From assembly GCA_006937955.1 (NCBI GenBank), contig SSNP01000125.1, positions 447,656 through 511,655 of the forward strand: 64,000 nt of DNA, read 5' to 3'. Below the pieces are notes generated by a model that was not told the DNA's origin, made no database searches, and saw only the letters and a program-made list of their open reading frames with translations. The stretch comes from Pachypanchax playfairii (taxonomy: Eukaryota; Chordata; Actinopteri; Cyprinodontiformes; Aplocheilidae). Position numbers and translations under genes: made by a program. Of the stretch, positions 39,901 to 51,900 are shown in pieces. Position 1 is the stretch's first letter; each line of letters starts with the position of its first letter.

Positions 39901-42900
39901 TTTTACATCAGTTTGTTTATTAGCAAAACTAATATTTCACAATATATTTTTTACTGAGAAATATGTAATAAGAGTTATTTAATAAAGCTTCATATATGTT
40001 TAATAGTTGCTCATTACGGTAATATATTGCAGATATAAAGTCACTGATTCACTTTCACATCAGTTCAGAGTCTTTTTTTATACAATGTTAGAGCGCATGT
40101 TGTCCTGCCTTGTGGTGGTCAGTACAACATATTTACTGTATTGATATTATCGATATTGGACCTCATGATACGATATTCCTCCATTTATCGCGATATATCG
40201 ATACATCAGTGTATCGTTACAGTCCTAATTTCTAATACTGATTTATTTCTGATTTTTAGAGCAGCTTCAAACTTTGATGTTGAATGTAGAATGTTTCATG
40301 AAATAAAAATTAAAAACCTGTGAACACAATGTTTGCAGGAATTTGCAAATATTTACTATGAATTTGTTTAGAACAGATTTTTAATATGGCGACTTTTTGT
40401 TTTTGCATTAATCTAGTTCCATGCCATTCCCCCTACATTGTGAAGACATTGTGTTTGTTTTCATACTGGATTCATATGATGCCAGGAAACCTCCAGCGCT
40501 CACACTGCTGTCTGTACGAAGTTTGATGTACAGCTGGTTGCTGGAAGAGTTAATAGTGCTCGGGTGTTGTATACCACACAGTCTGGCTAGTTCTGTAGCG
40601 CTGCTGCTGTTTCCATCAAACACCTGAAAACCAACACAAACATAAGAATGATACTGTTCATTTGAACTTCTTCCTAAACCAACTTTATACTCCTGATATG
40701 CTCTTAAATACAAAGCAGTTTCTATCTCATACAAAGGACTACCCATAAATCAAATATGAAAAACATGCAGTTGATACAGACTAAATACTCATAAGGATAG
40801 TACAAACATTGTTGGATGAGAGCAGCAGAAGACAGATTTCATAATGTGTGAGGGATTTTCTGAGTTACACCTTTGTTACAGACAAAACACGAGACTTTCT
40901 CTGCAGATAGTTTCAACTAGACGAGTAAAATCTGTTTGTTTTTACACTCTCATTTATCTTTACTGAACAGCTGGACAGCTAGTGGTCTGATCAGGGGCGA
41001 ACTGAGACAATAATTCAAGCTGGGAATTTTGATATCATCCCAGGCCACCACCATCCAGTTATTACAAAACCCTAAGAGTGAGTCCAGTTGTATTTCTATT
41101 GTTGTAAGAGTGTAAATAATAAAACAAATGCCAGTTTGTGCTCTCACGCTCTCCTGCTGCATCTTAGTGAGCGTCATCGGGGCAGATGGTCTAATGAGCA
41201 GCACAACGGATTGTTTATTTAAAGGAGAACGCCCGTTTTTTGCAATTGGGGCCTTATTTATTCTGTGAGATGTGTTTTACTCGTCATCAGTGGTACTTTT
41301 TTGCGATTCGGATTCGTCTCGGAGATTTTTGATTCACGCGGCAAACACCTAAACGCCAATAAACGAGAGTCGGTTGGGCCTGCGTTCGCCGACCCTAAAT
41401 CGGTTTAAAATCAGTTCAAATCCGTTATTTTTTTAATCTGGCCATTTAGATACTCTATTGTTTATTCCGTTCCAGTGCCATTTTGAATCCTGCGCTCATT
41501 GAAATGATATTTTTTACAGTGACGGGAGAGTGATGTCATCTCTCCGTGCCCACTCACGTATTACCTGTAAGGAAGTTGTTTGAAACTGCTACTCCTTAGC
41601 TATTCGTAGCAACACACAAATCGGAGCTCTTGTTTTCAGTGTAGAAAAAATGGGTCGATTTTGCGCATATCCTGGGTGCAACAGCAAAATGAGGAATGAG
41701 ATTAAAAAAATAACGGATTTGAACTGATTTTAAACCGATTTAGGGTCGGCGAGCGCAGGCCCAACCGACTCTCGTTTATTGCCGTTTAGGTGTTTGCCGT
41801 GTGAATCAAAAATCTCCGAGACGAATCCGAATCGCAAAAAAGTACCACTGATGACGAGTAAAACACATCTCACAGAATAAATAAGGCCCCAATTGCAAAA
41901 AACGGGCGTTCTCCTTTAAAAGTCAAGCTCCACCTAGCCCTTGGCCCAGTCACCAGAAGGCCATTTCGGCAGCCAGGCCACGAGGAAAACTCCAGGTGAT
42001 CCCAATGGTCAATCCACCCTTGGGAATGATCCGTCCACACAGGCTGGAAAAGGAAACTCAACTTGCATCTGTATCACTTATCTCAATTCAGAATCAAAAT
42101 TCAGTCCAGACTGTGTTGGATCTGAAGAATCTTCTGACTGAGGACATTCTGTTGTTGAGTTACTGTGTTCTGAAGAGGATGATGAGGGTTTTCCATCATG
42201 TTCTTCATCCTCCTTTGGACAATCAACTCAAGAGACTCCAGTTCAGTCTCCAGGACAGAATCAGTCCTCCTTATCTGTTCAACCTCTTCATGTCACATGA
42301 AGATGCTGATGCTCCGCCCCCAACAGGTGACTGCAAATGTGATCACATTCTCAACAACAGACTTATAAAAGATCTTCAACATCTCACTGCAAACATTAGC
42401 TATGTTTACATGCGCCAAATTTCGCCAATCTGATTAAAATCTTGGTCGATCTGAATTCCCAAATCCCTGTTCACATGGACACTAACTGAAATGATCTGAT
42501 CATGTCATGAGTACACATGCACCAAGCACTCAATCAGGTTAAATGAGTTGAGCATGCGCACAGCGAGTTGTCTTTCTGGGGGAAGAAAAAAAAGTAAACA
42601 AACTCCGTCCTTTCTGGACGTCTTTCCCGCCCCATCATGTGCTCGAGCTGACTCACGTTATCCCCAATATGGACCTTCTGCAGGTGATTACCTTTATGTT
42701 TGGGTTTTTACTGGTCGCATTAACCAAGCTAGAGGCTGAATACATATTACTACTGCTCCTCCACCACAGGAGAGGAGAGCAGGATGACAGGATGACTGCA
42801 CCAGCAGACCACTTCTGTTTACCTCCCGCTATGTTTTCTACTTGGGTCTGCGAAAGCAGAAAGACGTCACGCTGAAGTTGTACGCATGCGCAGTGGGCTT

Positions 42901-45900
42901 TTTTCACCCTTTCTTTCCTAATGGGTGTATACATGCACGTCTATCCGAATGAAGATCGGACAAAACCACCCCTCTCGATCGGAAGGAAATTTCATTCTGA
43001 TCAGGCTGCATCAGATCAAAACAATCTGATTGACATGTTTACATGACGTATTTTTTATCCGATTGGGCGTTTATTCTGATTAAATGTGCCCATGTAAACG
43101 TAGCTATTGAAGGATCTAATCTTCCTGAGGAAGTCCAGTCTGCTCTGTCCCTTCCTAAAAACAATGTCTCTGTGTCTCCAGTTCAGTCATGTATATCACA
43201 GTCTGCAGAGTTTAGATCACCAGATAAACTGAGTAAAGAACTACTTCAGCTGCTGCATTACAAACCCAGATTATTTAGAGACATTACTCACTGCTAGGTA
43301 ATCATAAGAGCAGGAAGAGCTGGACTCTAGGTGAAAATCTGAAAAAGAGAGCTCCACTTGGTTCCCCTGGTTGGTCTTTATGGTCCAGTAGCACTCTGCG
43401 TTAGGGTGGTATGGTAGAGGGTAGTTAGGAGAGGAAAATCCTCCAGATGCAGTTGTCAGTGTTCCTCCGCAGCCTTGGAAAATAAAAGAATGAAACTAAA
43501 TAAAAAGAGGTATCGACTGCAAAAAGCTGACAGAATGAACCAAACAGACTTAGAAAAATGAAATATGCTACATTCCTACTGTTGTATATGTAGCTTTGTT
43601 TTACAGTTTTTGGTAGAATGTGCAGTACAAACAGCAAACATAGAACTCATGATGTAAATATTTAATTATTTGAGGAGTTTGCGATTGTCTTCCTAACCTG
43701 GTCAAAGTTGTGAAACTAACAAAATATAAAATATAACATCCTTACCGGTCTGTGTTCCATCCCAGTGGGCCATGAAGCCACGATATGTGAAAAAAGAATC
43801 GGAGTGAAACCGTACCCAGATACGGTTGCTATGGGACACCAGAACTGGAGGTCTTTGATTGGCACAAAACCTACCAATCAAGGGAGACGTCTCAAAGCCC
43901 CCGTCCCTGCACGAGTAGGAGGAAGGACAAAATGTCATTGTTCTGTTTAATCATATCAGGATTTAGTTATAATGGCTGTGACGGGATGTTAAAGAGTAGA
44001 AAGTTATTACACATTACACAAATGTAATGACCAGTTAAATGTTGCTTTAGATTTCATCAGATTGCAGGTTGTTTTTAATCGCTCAGCAAACCAGAACCTA
44101 AAACATTTTCTCACCTGATCTCCACAAAGTCAAAGCTGCAGGATGGAGTGGACCCCTCTAACTCAAAATCTGTAAAGTTCAACATGATCTGCATGTTGAG
44201 CTGAACAGTGATGGTAAAGACACAGTCTCTGCTGTTTGGGTAGTTGTTAGGATAGTTGGGTGAACTGAAAGAACCTGTAGGGGAGGTGAAGGTCTCCCCA
44301 CAGTCTGTGGAAAAATACATTAGGATAATATTAGTATTCTGACTAATGATCTAATAATGAACAACTCTTATACTACTATTGAACACTATGGGATGTTTGA
44401 CATTTATAAATATATTGTATGATACTTTTGAATAACATTCTCTAAGCTTCCTGATAGGAAATCATATCGTCTTCCTTTATGGTCTAAATGCACAACACAA
44501 ATAAAACTCACTTTATTACAGGCTCTACATCATTCTGGCAAATAATATTTGGGTGACTATAAATGTTTCCTATTGGTTAATTTAGACTAGTGAAAAGATT
44601 TTTTATTGGAATGAAGCTTGCAGGTTTACATTTAAAACAAGGCAGTACCTGTGTAATATTGTACCATGTTTAAGTTAAGGCCAACTTGAGCCACAGATGT
44701 TGTTATCAAGTAATTTCAGAAGAATTCATGAAGCCTGAACAACTGCTCAGGAGAGAACTTTGTGTTTGATGAGTTGGAGATAAGGTTTGAGACATGGAGT
44801 CAGGGTGGACCATGTTCTCCTCTATTGTTGCTGCTTGAAGCTGTGGTCGCGAGGTCATCTGTCCCTGTCATAGCAGCAACCCCCGAACCCGAAAGTGGAC
44901 ACGAGTAAAGGATACAAGCTGCGGACTTCAACTGGAGATGTTGTTGGATGGTGGAAGGAATATATCAAAGATCTCCTCAATCCCACCGTCACGTCTTCTG
45001 ATGAGGAAACAGAGACCAGGGACTCGGAGCAGGACTTGTCCATCACTTAGGCTGAAGTCACCAAGGTGGTTGCTAAGCTACTTGATGACAAGGCTTCAGG
45101 GTGGATGAGATCCATTCTGAGTACCTCAAGTCTCTGGATGTTGTAGGACCTTCTTGGTTGACATGTATCTGTAATATTGTGTAGTGGTAAAGGACAGTGC
45201 CTCTGGATTGGCAGACTGGGGTGGTGTTCCCTCTATTTAAGAAGGGGGACCAGAGGGTGTGTTCCAACTACAGGGGAATCACACACCTCAGCCTCCATGG
45301 TTAGGTCCATTAAGGGTGCTGAGATGGAGAATTTGACCATAAGTTGAACCTCGGATTCAAGAAAAACAGTGTGGTTTTCATCCTGGTGGTGGAACACTGG
45401 ACCAGCTCTATACCTCCATCAGGTGCTCAAGGGTTCATGGGAGTTTACCCAACTAGGCCACATGTGCGGATCTAGGGAAGGTGTTTGACCATGTCTCTCG
45501 AGGTGTCCTGTGGGGGGGGCTCTGGGAGTACCGGGTTTGGGATTCTGTCCCTTCCCTGTATGACCACAGCAGGAGCTTGGTTCAAGTCAGACTTGTTTCC
45601 GGTGCACCTGTTTCCTCCACCAGGGCTGTCCTTTGTCGCTGGTTCTGATCATTATTTTTATGGACCGAATTGAACAACTTGAGCAGAGCTGGAAGAGGTG
45701 TGTGTGGACAGGGAAGTCAGGGCGTCCCTGCTTAGACCGCTGCCTCTGCAACTCGACCCCGGAAGCAGAATAAGATGGATGGAGATACACATCTTATGCA
45801 GCATCTACAACCACTAACGTTGAGTTCTATTAAACAGAGTTGTTAATGTTTAACTCCATGTTCTGATTGATACTCAGTACCTGTAACTTCAGTCATCTAA

Positions 45901-48900
45901 TGATCACATGCTGATACAAACACTCAGTCAATTAGCGTGTCTCTCATAATTTACTACTCATTCCTGTGGATAAAACTTGTAGAGAACGCTGACCTAATGT
46001 TTTTTTTGTTTAAAACAAATATCCAAACATTTTATTTATCAAAAACTGAAGACATCTGACGTATCCGTTGTGTACCTGTGGAGGCATTAAAAGAAATGTA
46101 ACGAGCAGAAAATCCCTCCGTGTTTAAACTTGAATCCGACACAAACAGCAAGGTCAGCTGGTTATCAGTACTTGTGATAGATGGAGGTATAGAACGCCCA
46201 CAATACCTGCAAATACAAAACATAATGAATTATTATAATTGCCTCAAAAATTATTTAGACTGTCATCTTTGTAGTGCAGTGCTTCTTGATTGAATTTTAT
46301 ACATCTTTCTTTTGACTTATACCTTTTTATACTACTTTATTTCAACTGCTGTGACAATTTCCCTTGTCAGCACTCTTAAAGGTACAGTATATAAAAATTT
46401 TACAGTGTAATAATCACACAACAGTCTAATGTCCCACTGATGTTGAAAATAAAGTCACATTGTAACAGATCTGGATCTCAGTCAGCTGGGTGGTCTCTAG
46501 TTTCTGGTCCAGACCAGAATCATTATTTACACGTCCAGACTTCCTGGTTCCATAACGAATCACATGTGAGTCTGCAAGGCTGCAAGTCTTCAACACAAGC
46601 AGCTGGAATTCAACAACGAGCAGCAGCAAAAAGTAAGAAACCACCACATCCTTCTAACTGATCAGCTGAGCTGCACGTGATGGGGCGTTCAAACACACTT
46701 AGGAAAACTCAACCAGAGACAGCGTGTTACCTGTCCAACCAGAGACAGCGTGTTACCTGTCCAACCAGAGACAGCGTGTTAACTGTCCAACCAGAGACAG
46801 CGTGTTAACTGTCCAACCAGAGACAGCGTGTTACCTGTCCAACCAGATACAGCGTGTTAACTGTCCAACCAGAGACAGCATGTTAACTGTCCAACCAGAG
46901 ACAGTGTGTTACCTGTCCAACCAGAGACAGCATGTTAACTGTCCAACCAGAGACAGCGTGTTAACTGTCCAACCAGAGACAGCGTGTTACCTGTCCAACC
47001 AGAGACAGCGTGTTACCTGTCCAACCAGAGACAACGTGTTACCTGTCCAATCAGAGACAACGTGTTACCTGTCCAACCAGAGACAGCATGTTACCTGTCC
47101 AATCAGAGACAACGTGTTACCTGTCCAACCAGAGACAGCATGTTAACTGTCCAACCAGAGACAGTGTGTTACCTGTCCAACCAGAGACAGCGTGTTAACT
47201 GTCCAACCAGAGACAGCGTGTTACCTGTCCAACCAGAGACAGCGTGTTACCTGTCCAACCAGAGACAGCGTGTTAACTGTCCAACCAGAGACAGCGTGTT
47301 ACCTGTCCAACCAGAGACAGAGACAGCGTGTTACCTGTCCAATCAGAGACAACGTGTTACCTGTCCAACCAGAGACAGCATGTTACCTGTCCAATCAGAG
47401 ACAACGTGTTACCTGTCCAATCAGAGACAACGTGTTACCTGTCCAACCAGAGACAGCATGTTACTTGTCCACCCAGAGACAGCATGTTACCTGTCCAATC
47501 AGAGACAGCATGTTACCTGTCCAATCAGAGACAGCGTGTTACTTGTCCAACCAGAGACAGCGTGTTACCTGTCCAACCAGAGACAGCGTGTTACCTGTCC
47601 AACCAGAGACAGCGTGTTAACTGTCCAACCAGAGACAGCATGTTACCTGTCCAATCAGAGACAACGTGTTACCTGTCCAATCAGAGACAGCATGTTACCT
47701 GTCCAATCAGAGACAGCGTGTTACCTGTCCAACCAGAGACAGCATGTTACCTGTCCAATCAGAGACAACGTGTTACCTGTCCAACCAGAGACAGCATGTT
47801 ACCTGTCCAATCAGAGACAACGTGTTACCTGTCCAATCAGAGACAGCGTGTTACCTGTCCAATCAGAGACAACGTGTTACCTGTCCAACCAGAGACAGCG
47901 TGTACCTGTCCAACCAGAGACAGCGTGTTACCTGTCCAACCAGAGACAGCGTGTTAACTGTCCAACCAGAGACAGCATGTTACCTGTCCAACCAGAGACA
48001 GCATGTTACCTGTCCAATCAGAGACAACGTGTTACCTGTCCAACCAGAGACAGCATGTTACCTGTCCAATCAGAGACAGCGTGTTACTTGTCCAACCAGA
48101 GACAGCATGTTACCTGTCCAATCAGAGACAACGTGTTACCTGTCCAACCAGAGACAGCATGTTACCTGTCCAATCAGAGACAACGTGTTACCTGTGCAAC
48201 CAGAGACAGCATGTTACCTGTCCAATCAGAGACAGTGTGTTACCTGTCCAACCAGAGACAGCATGTTACCTGTCCAATCAGAGACAGCGTGTTACTTGTC
48301 CAACCAGAGACAGCGTGTTACCTGTCCAACCAGAGACGGCGTGTTACCTGTCCAACCAGAGACAGCGTGTTAGCTGTCCAACCAGAGACAGCGTGTTACC
48401 TGTCCAACCAGAGACATCATGTTACCTGTCCAATCAGAGACAACGTGTTACCTGTCCAACCAGAGACAGCGTGTTACCTGTCCAACCAGAGACAGCGTGT
48501 TACCTGTCCAACCAGAGACAGCGTGTTAACTGTCCAACCAGAGACAGCATGTTACCTGTCCAATCAGAGACAACGTGTTACCTGTCCAACCAGAGACAGC
48601 ATGTTACCTGTCCAATCAGAGACAGCGTGTTACTTGTCCAACCAGAGACAACGTGTTACCTGTCCAACCAGAGACAGCATGTTACCCGTCCAACCAGAGA
48701 CAGCGTGTTACCTGTCCAACCAGAGACAGCGTGTTACCTGTCCAACCAGAGACAGCGTGTTAACTGTCCAACCAGAGACAGCGTGTTACCCGTCCAACCA
48801 GAGACAGCATGTTACCTGTCCAATCAGAGACAACGTGTTACCTGTCCAACCAGAGACAGCATGTTACCTGTCCAATCAGAGACAACGTGTTACCTGTCCA

Positions 48901-51900
48901 ACCAGAGACAGCGTGTTACTTGTCCAACCAGAGACAGCGTGTTACCTGTCCACCCAGAGACAGCGTGTTACCTGTCCAACCAGAGACAGCGTGTTACCTG
49001 TCCAATCAGAGACAGCATTTTACCTGTCCAATCAGAGACAGCGTGTTACCTGTCCAACCAGAGACAGCATGTTACCTGTCCAATCAGAGACAGCGTGTTA
49101 CTTGTCCAACCAGAGACAGCATGTTACCTGTCCAATCAGAGACAGCATGTTACCTGTCCAATCAGAGACAACGTGTTACCTGTCCAACCAGAGACAGCAT
49201 GTTACCTGTCCAATCAGAGACAACGTGTTACCTGTCCAACCAGAGACAGCGTGTTACCTGTCCAACCAGAGACAGCGTGTTAACTGTCCAACCAGAGACA
49301 GCGTGTTACCTGTCCAACCAGAGACAGCGACATCGTGTTACCTGTCCAATCAGAGACAACGTGTTACCTGTCCAACCAGAGACAGCATGTTACCTGTCCA
49401 ATCAGAGACAACGTGTTACCTGTCCAACCAGAGACAGCGTGTTAAGTGTCCAACCAGAGACAGCATGTTACCTGTCCAACCAGAGACAGCGTGTTACCTG
49501 TCCAACCAGAGACAGCGTGTTACCTGTCCAACCAGAGACAGCGTGTTACCTGTCCAACCAGAGACAGCGTGTTACCTGTCCAATCAGAGACAACGTGTTA
49601 CCTGTCCAACCAGAGACAGCATGTTACCTGTCCAATCAGAGACAACGTGTTACCTGTCCAACCAGAGACAGCATGTTACCTGTCCAATCAGAGACAGCGT
49701 GTTACCTGTCCAACCAGAGACAGCATGTTACCTGTCCAATCAGAGACAGCGTGTTACCTGTCCAACCAGAGACAGCATGTTACCTGTCCAATCAGAGACA
49801 ACGTGTTACCTGTCCAACCAGAGACAGCGTGTTACCTGTCCAACCAGAGACAGCGTGTTACCTGTCCAACCAGAGACAGCATGTTACCTGTCCAATCAGA
49901 GACAACGTGTTACCTGTCCAACCAGAGACAGCATGTTACCTGTCCAATCAGAGACAGCGTGTTACTTGTCCAACCAGAGACAGCATGTTACCTGTCCAAT
50001 CAGAGACAGCATGTTACCTGTCCAATCAGAGACAGCGTGTTACTTGTCCAACCAGAGACAGCATGTTACCTGTCCAATCAGAGACAACGTGTTACCTGTC
50101 CAACCACTGTCTGATCACTGCAGGGTTGATGTTCTACCTACAGACACAAGCTCAAACAGTCTGAAATCCGAACTGTGAGAAGATGGAAGACTGAGACAAA
50201 AGAGGAACTAACACCTCACTGGAGCTTTGCAAAGTCCCATCCTGCCTCAAAAACTCCACCATCATCCTGGTCCCCAAAAAATCCTCCATCCAGTGACTAA
50301 CTGACAGACCCTGACGTCTGTGGTCATGAAATCCTTTAAAAGGTGTTAAACCCCCTGAGGTCCATCACAGGACTCTGTTGGACCCCCTGCAGTTTGCATA
50401 CAGGGCAAACAGGTCAGTGGATGATGCAGTCAGTCAGCATGGAGCTACATTACATCCTGCAACACCTCCGCACTGCAGGGACGTAAACCAGGTCGCTGTT
50501 CATGGACTTCAGCTCAGCGTTTAACACCATCCTCCCAGATGTCCTCCAATCTAAACTGTCCCAGCTCTCTGTCCCAGCTTCTACCTGTCAGTGGATCACA
50601 AACTTTCTGATGGACAGGAAGCAGCAGGTGAGGCTGAGAAAATAATATCCATCACCCATACCATCAGCACTGGCGCCCCTCAGGGATGTGTCCTGCCCCC
50701 CTGCTATTCTCCCTCACCAACAGCTGCTCCTCCAGCGATCCATCTGTTAAACTCCTGAAGTTTGCAGATGACACAATGGTCATCGTCCTCATCAGGGACA
50801 GAGATGAGTCTGCTTACAGACAGGAAGTGGAGCAGCTGGTCCTCTGGTGCAGTCAGAACCATCTAGAGCTCAATACTCTAAAAACTGATGAAATAACAGT
50901 GGACATCAGGAAGATCCTCCACACCTGTCCCCAATATCATACACAACACACCTGTAACTATAGTGCACTCATTCAGGTTTCTGGGGACCAGCATCACCCA
51001 GGACCTGAAATGAGGTGGTCAGTTTTCAGACAAAGACACGTATTCCTGTTATTTAGAACAAATATTTTAAACCAGTTTAAAAAGTAGCCAGTACATCATT
51101 ATTGATCTATTTTGGATTTTGTCTAAGATTTTAAGTGTCACATAATTTGACTAATAAGAAAACCAATTTCAGTTTTTATTGGTTTATATTTGCATGTGTG
51201 AAGACGTGCTGGTTTTACCTGCCAATCTTGTTTCCAGTCTGTGCCGTACCATTGTCATAAACTTCAAGGTAATCATAGTTGCAGTTAACATGGTATTCCA
51301 GGTTGAATGAGTCAAATGATAGTCGGATCAGGTTCCCTGGTGCAACACTGATGTACCAGGTACAGTTGGCACCATGGGGGTAGCTGCTGGGGTGGCCAGG
51401 ACTTGTGACGGTGCCTGAAGGACTCGTCAGGGTATCTCCACAGCCTGGACCAAAACATGTGAAAGATCAATAAAAGTTTCTAATGATCTGAAGATTTGAA
51501 AAACAAAATAAATGTTTTTATAGTTTTTCCTCAGTAAGATCTACATTAATTAAACATATACACAATTTATTTAACCAATGTGCACAGTCACGTTGAACTC
51601 TTTGATGTATGTTACTCACCCTCAATAGCAGAGTCATAAGCTGCTTCAAAGCCATGGTTGCTAATAGAGGAGTCTGTACTGAACTTGATATACAGTGATC
51701 TCTGTGTGGACTGGATCCTGGGAGGGATCCCACTACCACAATATGTCCCCAGCAGGGGGGAGCTTGATGTGGACCCGTCCCTAACCTAGAAGAAGAAGAA
51801 GCAAACAAGTTGCCCTAATTTATCACTTTCATCCTTTCATTTGTGCAACTATATCCAGATGTTTAAGGGCCATTTATTTAAAAAAAAGCATGAAGAGACA

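Noticed and set aside
40446..40452. Later donor (AAT|GTAGGG) for the CUB7 second-half exon
   Set aside because: Joining it to the CUB8 exon creates a stop codon; the GTATGA donor gives an open junction.
46984..50178. 1064-codon plus-strand open frame
   Set aside because: It is an artefact of a 26-bp tandem repeat whose period is not a multiple of three; all three plus frames are open, and no domain or splice context supports a gene.
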